64,000 nucleotides of DNA from Nocardia goodfellowii (GTDB lineage Bacteria; Actinomycetota; Actinomycetes; Mycobacteriales; Mycobacteriaceae), in the NCBI RefSeq assembly GCF_017875645.1, contig NZ_JAGGMR010000001.1:6138001-6202000 (forward strand), in the 5' to 3' direction. Positions within the stretch are counted from its first letter, which is position 1; each line of letters opens with the position of its first letter. The translations under genes were made by a program, and so were the position numbers. Shown here piece after piece: positions 52,153 through 59,876 of this stretch. Under the pieces are notes generated by a model, which saw only the letters and a list, made by a program, of their open reading frames with translations, was not told the DNA's origin and ran no database searches.

Positions 52153-53574
52153 TTACTTTCGGATATCGTCGTCGAGCCGATCGCCGAGTTCCTCGCGCTG
52201 GTCCTGTGCGGCGGCGAACACCGACACACCCTCGCGCTTGCCGGCGCGAATCTCGTTGAACACCACGTTCAGCACGATCGCGACTACCGCGGTCGCACTG
52301 ATCCCGGATTCCAGGACCACGGCGATCGACTTCGGGAACGCGTGCCAGAAGTCCGGCGCCGCAATCGGAATCACGCCGATCGCGACACTGACCGCGACGA
52401 TGACCATATTCAGGTTGTCTTCGTAATCCACCCGCGACAGCGTGCGGATACCACTGGCGGCCACCGATCCGAAGAGCACGATCGCCGCGCCACCGAGCAC
52501 CGGATACGGAATCCCGGCGACCACCGCGCCCACCACCGGCAGTAGTCCGAGCAGCGCGAGAATCGCGCCACCGACCGCGACCACATAGCGGCTCTTGATG
52601 CCGGTCAGCGCGACCAGTCCGACATTCTGTGCGAACGCGCTGCACGGGAAGGAGCCCACCAGAGGCGCCACCGCGCTCGACGCCATATCGGCGCGCAAGC
52701 CGTCCGCCAGCCGCTTCTTGTCGACTTTCGTCGGCAAGATCTCGCCGATGGCGAGAATGTCGGCGGTGGCCTCGGTCATGATCACCAGGATCACGATCGT
52801 CATGGCGACGATCGCGCCCACTTCGAACGTCGGCGTACCGAAATGCAGAACCGAGGGCAAGGCGACCAGTTTCGCATCGCCGACTCCGGAGAAGTCGGCC
52901 TTGCCCGTGCCGACCGCCACCAGTGTTCCGATGACGAGGCCGATCAGAATGGACAACCGCGAAATCGCACCTTGGAAAAGCCGGCTGATCACCAAGATGA
53001 TCAGCAGTGTCAAACCGGCGTATCCGATATTGGCCATGGAGCCGTAATCGGAGGATTTGGCATTGCCGCCCATCGCCCACCGGAATGCCACCGGCATCAG
53101 CGACAACCCGATCACCGTGATGATCGTGCCGGTCACCACCGCCGGGAAAAGCCGCACCAGGTGTGCGAAGAAGGACGAGGCGATCAATCCGATGACACCC
53201 GCGACGATGATCGCGCCGAACACCGGCCGCAGCCCGCCGTCATTGGCGATCGACACGATCGTCGACACGCTGACGAACGAAATGCCTTGCACGATCGGCA
53301 GTCTGGAGCCGAACGGCCCCAAACCCAGGGTCTGCAGCATGGTGGCCAGACCCGAGACGAACAGTCCCGCGGTCACCAGCAAGGCCATGTCGGTGGCCGA
53401 CAGTCCGGCCGCACCGCCGATGATCAGCGGTGGCGCGATGACGCCGCCGTACATCGTCAGGATGTGCTGCAGGCCGTACGCGATCAGTTGCAGCGGTGGA
53501 TATTTCGTATCTTCCGGCCGGACCGTGGCGGTTGAAGCAGCCCCGTCGGACGGGGTGCTACGGCGGTTGAACAT
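52153..53574 (-). CDS. NCS2 urate/xanthine permease
   Basis: A 473-residue nucleobase:cation symporter-2 with about 14 helices. The family signature is present as AQNVGLVALTGIKSR, where the Gln replaces Glu, and the second motif IMTEATADILAIGE has the substrate-binding Glu. Position in front of the urate degradation genes and similarity to UacT/PbuX-type transporters point to urate (or xanthine) uptake. The start at 53574 opens a short cytoplasmic tail; the longer frame is not convincing. Nineteen bases separate it from uricase. Confidence 0.9.
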   Translation of the reverse strand: MFNRRSTPSDGAASTATVRPEDTKYPPLQLIAYGLQHILTMYGGVIAPPLIIGGAAGLSATDMALLVTAGLFVSGLATMLQTLGLGPFGSRLPIVQGISFVSVSTIVSIANDGGLRPVFGAIIVAGVIGLIASSFFAHLVRLFPAVVTGTIITVIGLSLMPVAFRWAMGGNAKSSDYGSMANIGYAGLTLLIILVISRLFQGAISRLSILIGLVIGTLVAVGTGKADFSGVGDAKLVALPSVLHFGTPTFEVGAIVAMTIVILVIMTEATADILAIGEILPTKVDKKRLADGLRADMASSAVAPLVGSFPCSAFAQNVGLVALTGIKSRYVVAVGGAILALLGLLPVVGAVVAGIPYPVLGGAAIVLFGSVAASGIRTLSRVDYEDNLNMVIVAVSVAIGVIPIAAPDFWHAFPKSIAVVLESGISATAVVAIVLNVVFNEIRAGKREGVSVFAAAQDQREELGDRLDDDIRK

Positions 53575-53593
53575 GGGTGTCGCCTCTCCGCGA

Positions 53594-54502
53594 TCAGCAA
53601 AATCCGGGCACGGCGTGCCAGGCAGAACCAGCGTCGCTGGCGTCGTCACGGACTACCGAGGCCTCGATCAGGCCATACGGCCGATCGGCGGCGATGAAGA
53701 CCTCATTCGGGTTTTCCAGCGCGAACGGGCTCAGGTCGACCAGGAAGTGGTGCTTGTTCGGCGCGGAGAACTTGATCTCGGCGACCTCGCGGTGCTGCTC
53801 GAGCACCGCGCGACCCATGCTGTAGAGGGTCTGCTGCAGCGCGTAGGAGTGCACGGCGGCGAACTGGCGCAGCAGAATCGAGCGGATCGAGTCGTAGGAC
53901 TTGTCCCAGTCCGGGACCTCGGCGTTGTCGTAGCGCCACTTGGCGACCAGCGAGGTGGCCATGATGCGGTCATTGGTCGGCTGCAGGGTCGTGTACTTGT
54001 CCTTGAAGTACCCGTGGAATTCCGAGCCGGTGGTCTTCAACAGCACCAGATCCTTGATGCCGGAGACCACGTGCGCGCGCCGATCCGGGCCCACGCCGTC
54101 GACGTTGATATGAGTGGTGCGCACACCGGCGCCGCTGCGCACGAACGAATGGTCGTGGCCGATGCCGTCGACGGGGATGCGATCCCAGGCGTACTCCTCG
54201 ATCTCCACGCGCGCGCCGTCGGCGCCCGGGCAGCGGGCGATGAAGTGATCGGCCAAGGTCAGGCCGTAGTTCTCGATCGCGCCGATCTCCTTCTCCTTGG
54301 CGAAGGCGAAGGCGGTGTTCTTCTGGGTGTCGGTGGGGAGCACGTCCTTCTGATCACCGGTGATGTGCGCGTCCTCGAAACGCCCGCGCAGCGCGGAAGA
54401 TACGTTCAGATCGCGAATCTGGTGACGCGCGGTGTCGCGGTAGACGCGGACGACACGGCTCTCGGCCTTGCCGTACTGGTTGGGTCCAAGCTGGATGGCC
54501 AT
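53594..54502 (-). CDS. uox: Urate oxidase (uricase)
   Basis: A 302-residue cofactor-free uricase oxidising urate to 5-hydroxyisourate with release of hydrogen peroxide. Key residues are in place: the active-site Lys in GPNQYGKAESRV, Thr in PTDTQKNTAF, the IENYGLTLADHF signature and the His in NKHHFLVDL. The next gene upstream, HIU hydrolase, is eight bases away. Length equals the family norm (two T-fold domains). Confidence 0.96.
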   Translation of the reverse strand: MAIQLGPNQYGKAESRVVRVYRDTARHQIRDLNVSSALRGRFEDAHITGDQKDVLPTDTQKNTAFAFAKEKEIGAIENYGLTLADHFIARCPGADGARVEIEEYAWDRIPVDGIGHDHSFVRSGAGVRTTHINVDGVGPDRRAHVVSGIKDLVLLKTTGSEFHGYFKDKYTTLQPTNDRIMATSLVAKWRYDNAEVPDWDKSYDSIRSILLRQFAAVHSYALQQTLYSMGRAVLEQHREVAEIKFSAPNKHHFLVDLSPFALENPNEVFIAADRPYGLIEASVVRDDASDAGSAWHAVPGFC

Positions 54503-54510
54503 GGTGCGGG

Positions 54511-54849
54511 TCAGCTCCCTCGGTAGGTGGAGTAGGCGAACGGACTGAGTAGAAGCGGGATGTGGAAGTGGCTGCCGGCCGGGCCATTCGGCGTGAAGGT
54601 GATGACGGCTTCGGGGAAGAAGCAGTCCTGGCCGGTGCCGGCGGCGTAGGCGGCGACGTCGAAAACCAGCCGGTATCGGCCGGTTTCGAGCTCGTCCGGG
54701 CCGAAGTCTCCGACGCGGCCGTCGGCGTCGGTGACCGCTCGGGCCAGCAGCACCGGCTCGCCGTCCTTGATGAACTCCAGCCGGACCGGGACACCGGCGC
54801 CGGGCTTGCCGAGTGCCGTGTCGAGCACGTGCGTGGTGATCGCGCTCAT
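54511..54849 (-). CDS. uraH: 5-Hydroxyisourate hydrolase
   Basis: A 112-residue transthyretin-like enzyme. ITTHVLDTALGKPGAGVPV at the start, a C-terminal YSTYRGS and a central SHFHIPLLLSPF supply the catalytic His, Arg and the invariant C-terminal tetrapeptide. It hydrolyses 5-hydroxyisourate to OHCU. It overlaps uraD by four bases. The longer open frame upstream is only the shadow of uraD. Confidence 0.95.
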   Translation of the reverse strand: MSAITTHVLDTALGKPGAGVPVRLEFIKDGEPVLLARAVTDADGRVGDFGPDELETGRYRLVFDVAAYAAGTGQDCFFPEAVITFTPNGPAGSHFHIPLLLSPFAYSTYRGS

Positions 54850-55361
54850 GCCGGGGCTACCTCCATCTCTCCAATTGCCTTGCGCAACCGCAGGATCGCG
54901 ATCTTGCGCAGTTCCTCCGCGACGGTCGCCGCTTCGGTTTCGTCGTCGTTGCCGAGGCGGGCTTGCAGGGCGGCCAGGATCTGCTCCGCGGACAGCCCGG
55001 TGGCGCAGATCAGGAAGACCCGTCCGAACCGCTGCTCGTAGGCCTGGTTGCCGGCCATCAGGGCCGCGGCGGTGGCCAGGTCCTGGCTGACACCGGACTG
55101 CTCGCCGCGCGACCATTTCGCGTCGACGCCGCTGCCGTTCGCCCGCTCCCCGATGCGGGGGTGGGCGGCGAGCGCGCGGTCGACGTCCTCTGCGGTGAAG
55201 GTGCGGGCGGCGCTGTCGGCCACCGTCAGCAGGCTGTCCAGATCGGCGTACGGCCGGCCCGCCAGGACGGCGTCGGCCCACGCCGGAACGTCGCAGCAAG
55301 CCAGCAGTACCGGCCGAAGTTGTTCGCTAGCAGTCGAATTGAACGCTGCCGTAGTCCCCAA
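54846..55361 (-). CDS. uraD: OHCU decarboxylase
   Basis: A 171-residue helical enzyme converting OHCU to (S)-allantoin. AAHPRIGERAN contains the catalytic His/Arg/Glu motif HPRIGE, followed by a central helical part with WSRGEQSGV and FLICATGLSAEQILA. No ATG or GTG is available near the conserved N-terminus, so translation is assumed to start at TTG 55361, with AAAGG eight bases upstream. First gene of the urate operon, which continues to alc over about 11 kb. Confidence 0.9.
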   Translation of the reverse strand: MGTTAAFNSTASEQLRPVLLACCDVPAWADAVLAGRPYADLDSLLTVADSAARTFTAEDVDRALAAHPRIGERANGSGVDAKWSRGEQSGVSQDLATAAALMAGNQAYEQRFGRVFLICATGLSAEQILAALQARLGNDDETEAATVAEELRKIAILRLRKAIGEMEVAPA

Positions 55362-55436
55362 TTGCCTGGCCTTTCTCGTGTAGCGGAGGTCACATCCGCT
55401 TACTTCGAGAAGAGTGGCACAGGTCTCACCCGTAAA

Positions 55437-55451
55437 TCAACAGTTTGTTGA
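55437..55451. promoter_or_regulatory. Palindrome in the promoter region of the urate operon
   Basis: TCAACA-GTT-TGTTGA forms a 6-bp inverted repeat with a three-base centre, within an AT-rich patch (AAATC...GAAATTT), 76-90 bases upstream of uraD. It is a good candidate operator for the HTH protein encoded next to it or for PucR. Confidence 0.5.
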
Positions 55452-55522
55452 AATTTGGGGTGAAAGCCCAAGTGGCGGGGTCGCACCGGGCTGCCGTTCA
55501 GCAGGTCCTACAGGGACCCCGC

Positions 55523-55945
55523 TCAGGACCGGGTCCGGTTCAGATAGTTGTACACCGTGAAGCGGGTGACGCCGAGGGCTTCGGCGACGGTCTCCGCGGA
55601 CTTGCGGTAACTGAAGGCTCCGCGCTCTTCCAGCAAACGCACGGCACGCTGTTTGTCGGCGCGCTTGAGGTCGGTGAGGGAACCCCCGAGTTCGGTCGCC
55701 ACGGCGTCGAGCAGCCGGGCCAGGCCGCCCTCGGTGCCGGGGTCGGCGGCCGCCGCGGCCGCGGCGGTGCCGTCGGTCGCGGCGAAACGGACAGCGGCCA
55801 GTGTGGCGCCTTCCCACACCAGGGGAACGTCATCCGGACCGCAGTCGCCGGGCGGCACCAGACGACCACCCACCCGGTCCAGCAGTGGAGTGATCGTCAC
55901 CAGCACCGGGTGCGTGGGATCGAGGTACGTGTCAGTCATCGTCAT
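55523..55945 (-). CDS. HTH protein with YheO/DauR-like C-terminus
   Basis: A 140-residue protein. The C-terminal ~45 residues (DKQRAVRLLEERGAF, RKSAETVAEALGVTR, TVYNYLN) form the Fis-like HTH_22 of YheO/DauR regulators. The N-terminal part (PVLVTITPLLDRVGGRLVPPG) resembles a shortened PAS-like sensor. It lies between the permease and the urate enzymes, 161 bases from uraD, so it is a candidate regulator of purine catabolism. It overlaps the preceding gene by 14 bases. Confidence 0.8.
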   Translation of the reverse strand: MTMTDTYLDPTHPVLVTITPLLDRVGGRLVPPGDCGPDDVPLVWEGATLAAVRFAATDGTAAAAAAADPGTEGGLARLLDAVATELGGSLTDLKRADKQRAVRLLEERGAFSYRKSAETVAEALGVTRFTVYNYLNRTRS

Positions 55946-56177
55946 CCCGCTCCACCTGCATGGTCACCCGGGTCGCACCGTGGGCGAAACCGGTGGCGAG
56001 CACATCGCGCAGCAGGTCCAGCAACTTCTCGCTCGGACCGGACACCGAGGTGCCCAGCGGGCCGAAATCACAATCGAGACCGGCGGCTTCGAGCACGGCG
56101 AGGGTCTCGGCGGCATGTGGCGGCGGATCGCCTTCGCCATGGAACGGCTCGGTGGTGAACTCAGCACGCAGCCACAT
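55932..56177 (-). CDS. Thiamine-binding-like (DUF77 family) small protein
   Basis: An 81-residue ferredoxin-like-fold protein: MWLRAEFTTEPF at the start, DFGPLGTSVSGPSEKLLDLLRD in the centre, and GATRVTMQVERD at the end, matching the MTH1187/YkoF thiamine-binding family in size and pattern. Its ATG is six bases from a TAGCCT -10 box (56184-56189), so the mRNA may be leaderless. It is co-transcribed with the HTH protein. A thiamine link to this cluster may be through ThDP-dependent Gcl, which is speculation. Confidence 0.65.
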   Translation of the reverse strand: MWLRAEFTTEPFHGEGDPPPHAAETLAVLEAAGLDCDFGPLGTSVSGPSEKLLDLLRDVLATGFAHGATRVTMQVERDDDD

Positions 56178-56232
56178 GGGCACAGGCTACCCGCGCTTCC
56201 TGGAAGGGGGACAAAGGGATCGGGCGCGCACA

Positions 56233-56270
56233 GCGCCTCGCGGCGCAGCCGGAACTGTGCCGCGAGGCGC
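56233..56270 (-). terminator. Hairpin downstream of the purine permease gene
   Basis: GCGCCTCGCGGC and GCCGCGAGGCGC form a perfect 12-bp stem, extended by GCGCAG/CTGTGC with one G-U pair. It lies 17 bases past the permease stop. Confidence 0.8.
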
Positions 56271-56287
56271 ATGATGTGCGATGGCGG

Positions 56288-57733
56288 TCAGCCGCCGAAG
56301 GCCAGTTCGATGGCGTTGATGCCGAAGTAGGCGAGGAAGACCGCACTGACCACATACAGCAGCCAATGCACTTCCTTGAACTTTCCGCGCGCCGCCTTGA
56401 TCACCACGTAGGCGATCAGGCCGGCACCCACACCGTTGGTGATGGAGTAGGTGAACGGCATCAGCGCGATGGTCAGGAAGGCGGGAACCGCCACCTCCAG
56501 ATCGTTCCAGTCGATCTTGCGGGCCTGGGTCATCATCAGCGCCCCGACCAGCACCAGGGCCGGAGCCGCCGCCTGGATCGGGACGACCGCCGCGATCGGG
56601 GTGAAGAAGATCGCGGCGATGAACAGGCCGCCGGTCACCACGCTGGTCAGGCCGGTACGGGAACCCTCACCGACACCCGTCGCCGACTCGACGTACACCG
56701 TCGCGCCCGCACCGCCGGCCGCGCCGCCGATGACCTGGCCGACACCGTCGACGGTCAGTACCTTGCCCAGGCCGGGCATGGTGCCCTTCTCGTCCAGCAG
56801 TTCGGCCTCGTCACAGACGCCGAAGATCGTGCCCATCGCGTCGAAGAAACCGGTCAGCACCAGGGTGAACAGCACGATCGAGGCGGTCAGCGCCCCCGCC
56901 GAGGCGAAGCCGCCGATCAGGTCGACGTTGAACATCAAACCGAAATCGGGTGCGGCCAAGAGCTTTTCGGGCGTCTCCGGTACCACCGGACCCCAGGACT
57001 TGGGATCGATGGTGGCGTTGGCGTTGATGATCACCGCGACCACGGTGGCGATCGCGATACTGATCAGCAGGGCGCCGGGCACCTTGCGGATGAACAACGC
57101 CAGCATGACCAGCAGGCCGACCGCGAAAACCACCACCGGCCAGCCACTGAGGTGACCGCCCGAACCCAGCGTCACCGGCGGACCGGTGGCCTCGCCGTGA
57201 CCCACCACGCCGGCCGAGACCAGGCCGATCAGCGCGATGAACATGCCGATACCCACACCGATGGCATTCTTCAACGCCACCGGAATAGCATTGATGATCA
57301 TGGTGCGCAGACCGGTCGCGGCCATGATCACGATGATCACGCCCATCAGGATGACCAAGCCCATGGCCTGCGGCCAGGTCATGTGCGGCGCCGCCTGGAA
57401 GGCGACCACCGGGACCAGTCCCAGCCCGGCGGCCAGCGCCAGCGGCACATTGCCGACCAGCCCCATGAGCACAGTGCTCAGACCGGCGGAGAACGCCGTG
57501 GCGGTGGTGAGCTGCGCGATGGACAGCTTGTCACCGTTCATGTCCGTGACACCGCCGAGAATCAGCGGGACCAGCAGGATGACGTAGGCCATCGCGACGA
57601 AGGTGGTGATACCACCACGGACCTCCCGGGACACGGTGGTCTTGCGCTCGGTGAGTCGGAAAAACCGGTCGTGCCAGGCTTTTCTCGGTACCGGCGGCTC
57701 TTCCGCGACGGGCTTTGTCTGCATCTGCGTCAT
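56288..57733 (-). CDS. AzgA-type guanine/hypoxanthine permease
   Basis: A 481-residue membrane protein of the AzgA/PbuG-like NCS2 branch. REVRGGITTFVAMAYVILLVPLILG at the N-terminus, NVPLALAAGLGL, FFDAMGTIFGVCDEA and GAGATVYVESATGVGEGSRTG are typical and include substrate-binding residues. About 12-14 helices. AGGAGG stands nine bases upstream of the ATG. Its place between the deaminase and urate genes indicates purine uptake for degradation. Confidence 0.92.
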   Translation of the reverse strand: MTQMQTKPVAEEPPVPRKAWHDRFFRLTERKTTVSREVRGGITTFVAMAYVILLVPLILGGVTDMNGDKLSIAQLTTATAFSAGLSTVLMGLVGNVPLALAAGLGLVPVVAFQAAPHMTWPQAMGLVILMGVIIVIMAATGLRTMIINAIPVALKNAIGVGIGMFIALIGLVSAGVVGHGEATGPPVTLGSGGHLSGWPVVVFAVGLLVMLALFIRKVPGALLISIAIATVVAVIINANATIDPKSWGPVVPETPEKLLAAPDFGLMFNVDLIGGFASAGALTASIVLFTLVLTGFFDAMGTIFGVCDEAELLDEKGTMPGLGKVLTVDGVGQVIGGAAGGAGATVYVESATGVGEGSRTGLTSVVTGGLFIAAIFFTPIAAVVPIQAAAPALVLVGALMMTQARKIDWNDLEVAVPAFLTIALMPFTYSITNGVGAGLIAYVVIKAARGKFKEVHWLLYVVSAVFLAYFGINAIELAFGG

Positions 57734-57858
57734 TGGGCTTGCCCTCCTCAGGGCGTGGCCGACCTACGGTCCGGGATGGATTTCCGGTGCGCGCGGTTCG
57801 GTTATGCGGTTGTGGAGCGCCGCCGCCTCATTGCGAAAAGATGCGGCGCCCCCGTTGA

Positions 57859-58125
57859 TCAACAGCTCCGGATATTGTTTTCCGGTGGTTCCGGCACACG
57901 GTTCATGTGCACGGTAGTCCCCCGCGGGCGGCGCGCGTCACGGGTGGCGGCGACGCCCGCGGGGGTGGCGGAGAGCGTGGGTGGCTCGCCGTGATGTTCC
58001 CGAGCCGCTGGCCGCGGTAGCGGACTGTCGACATCGGTCGGGATGGCATGGTGGTATTCGCGGATCTCTTCGATGACCCCCTCAATCGGGACATCGACGG
58101 GTGCCGCGAGTACCTGGGTCGTCAT
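57859..58125 (-). CDS. 88-residue protein coupled to the deaminase gene
   Basis: Starts with an ATG that overlaps the deaminase stop (ATGA) and has a near-ideal AGGAGG site eight bases upstream, so translation is well supported. The N-terminal half (VDVPIEGVIEEIREYHHAIPTD) looks folded and amphipathic; the C-terminal half is Pro/Arg-rich. I do not recognise the family. A role in the purine pathway, perhaps as a small subunit or chaperone of the deaminase, is suggested only by context. Confidence 0.7.
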   Translation of the reverse strand: MTTQVLAAPVDVPIEGVIEEIREYHHAIPTDVDSPLPRPAAREHHGEPPTLSATPAGVAATRDARRPRGTTVHMNRVPEPPENNIRSC

Positions 58126-59468
58126 CGAGTTCCCTCCTGCAGCAGGCGTTTCCGGGCATCGGCCCCGGCTCGGCCGGTCGCATCGTGGGCCACGGTGCGC
58201 AGCTCGCCGTTCTCGACGACGGTGTGCCCGCCGACGATCAGACGAGCCAACGGCGGTGTCGGACCGAAAACCAAGGCGCACACCGGATCCGCGACGGCGG
58301 AGCGGAAGCCGTCGACCCGCCAGATGGCGATGTCGGCGAGCTTGCCGACCTCCAGCGATCCGATCTCGTTCTGGCGGCCCAGGTTTCGGGCACCACCGAG
58401 CGTGCCGAGCTCCAGGGCCTGCCGGGCGGTGAGGGCCTTCGGGCCGCGCACGGCGCGCTGGAAGAGCATGGCCTGGCGCATCTCCCCGGCCATGGACGTC
58501 AATTCGCTGGAGGCCGCGCCGTCGACCCCGAGGCCGACCGGGGCGCCCGCGGCGATCAGGTCGGTGACGCGGGCGATACCGGCGCCGAGGCGCGCGTTGG
58601 AGGTCGGGCAGTGCGCCGAGCCGGTGCCGGTTTCGGCGAAACGGCGGATGTCGGCGTCGTGCAGATGCACCGCGTGCGCGAACCACACGTCGTCACCGAG
58701 CCAGCCCAGCTTGCCCATGTATTCGACCGGGGTGCAGCCCATCTGCTCTTTGCAGTGCTCTTCCTCGTCCAGCGTTTCGGCGAGGTGGGTGTGCAGGCGC
58801 ACGCCTTTTTCGCGGGCCAGCGCGGCGGACTCGGTCATCAGCTCGGCGGTCACCGAGAACGGCGAGCACGGCGCGACCGCGACCCGCAGCATCGAATCGA
58901 AGGACGGATCGTGATACGTGTCGATGACCTCGGCGGTGTGCGCGAGGATGTCGTCGCGGCTCTCCACGACCTCGTCCGGCGGCAGGCCGCCGTCGGACTG
59001 CCCGCGGTCCATCGAACCGCGGCACGGATGGAAGCGGATGCCCAGCTCCCGGGCGGCACGGATCTCGGCGTCGAACAGATCACCGCGCCCCTTGGGGAAG
59101 AGATAGTGGTGGTCACTGCTGGTGGTACAGCCGGTCAGCGCGAGCCAGCCCAGCCCCGCCGCGGCGGCGCCGTAGACGACGTCGGCGTCCATCCGCGCCC
59201 AGATCTGGTAGAGCCCGGTCAGCCATTCGAACAGGGTGGCGTCCTGGAACAGACCCTGGCTGGCCCACTGGTACAGGTGGTGATGGGTGTTGACCAGGCC
59301 CGGCGTGACCAGGCAGCCGGTGCCGTTGACGCGTTCGGCGCCTTCGATCCGCGGCGCCGGGCCGGAGCCCAGCGCGGTGATCAGGCCGTTCTCCGCCACC
59401 AGGTATCCGGAGGGTATCTCCGGGCCGGCGACCGGGGCGATGTAGGCGTTTTCGATGACAGTCTTCAT
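58122..59468 (-). CDS. 8-Oxoguanine/guanine deaminase
   Basis: A 448-residue amidohydrolase of the ATZ/TRZ type. NTHHHLYQWASQG provides the first metal-binding His pair, TTSSDHHYLFP is typical of 8-oxoguanine deaminases, HTHLAET the next metal His with catalytic Glu, and GVDGAASSE the final Asp. It deaminates 8-oxoguanine to urate, feeding the uricase downstream; activity on guanine is possible. First gene of a short operon with the 88-residue protein. Confidence 0.88.
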   Translation of the reverse strand: MKTVIENAYIAPVAGPEIPSGYLVAENGLITALGSGPAPRIEGAERVNGTGCLVTPGLVNTHHHLYQWASQGLFQDATLFEWLTGLYQIWARMDADVVYGAAAAGLGWLALTGCTTSSDHHYLFPKGRGDLFDAEIRAARELGIRFHPCRGSMDRGQSDGGLPPDEVVESRDDILAHTAEVIDTYHDPSFDSMLRVAVAPCSPFSVTAELMTESAALAREKGVRLHTHLAETLDEEEHCKEQMGCTPVEYMGKLGWLGDDVWFAHAVHLHDADIRRFAETGTGSAHCPTSNARLGAGIARVTDLIAAGAPVGLGVDGAASSELTSMAGEMRQAMLFQRAVRGPKALTARQALELGTLGGARNLGRQNEIGSLEVGKLADIAIWRVDGFRSAVADPVCALVFGPTPPLARLIVGGHTVVENGELRTVAHDATGRAGADARKRLLQEGTR

Positions 59469-59876
59469 GCGGGCGCTGCCTTCTCGGTGAGATGCGAATT
59501 GCGTGCCACCCGATCATGCGCCAGCCGATCCGCGCCGTTGGAGCTCACCCGCGTCACGCCGCCGCCCGCTCACCGTATGCGTTGCCAGTAGATAGCGCGA
59601 GGCGCGCGGTCACGGCGGGCCGAGCCCGGTCGACCTCGAGTTCGACGACGACGCCGATGCCGCCGGGAGAGGTGTTCGCCTCCGGTCGGGCGGCCTCGGA
59701 CCCGAGCGCCTCGGCCCCACTCGCGGGTCGCGGTAAATCCATGTCGGTAAGTACAGCTGGCCGGGAAGTGAACAGGTAGGAACGAGAAATCTGAACTGTG
59801 GCCCAGTTCACACCGCAAGGTTTGTACGTATCTCCAAATGCGGTGGGTACCCCGACCGCTGTTAGCGTAGGAAACT
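59469..59876. other. Divergent intergenic region between deaminase and PucR
   Basis: 408 bases without a clear gene. The right end holds the PucR promoter (TAGCGT at 59863-59868, eight bases before its GTG) and a dyad at 59792-59810. The left part contains a minus-strand open frame (59554-59811, 85 codons) whose inner part has coding-like third positions; it could be a decayed or unrecognised short gene but has no ribosome-binding site, so I leave it unannotated. Confidence 0.5.
59792..59810. promoter_or_regulatory. Inverted repeat upstream of pucR, probable PucR operator
   Basis: TGAACTG and CAGTTCA are perfect 7-bp arms around TGGCC. It lies about 67 bases upstream of pucR and 324 bases from the deaminase start. 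Confidence 0.5.

Noticed and set aside
59554..59811. 85-codon minus-strand ORF in the pucR-deaminase gap
   Set aside because: No ribosome-binding site, no recognisable motif; it overlaps the probable pucR operator. Third positions are somewhat coding-like, so a decayed gene cannot be excluded.
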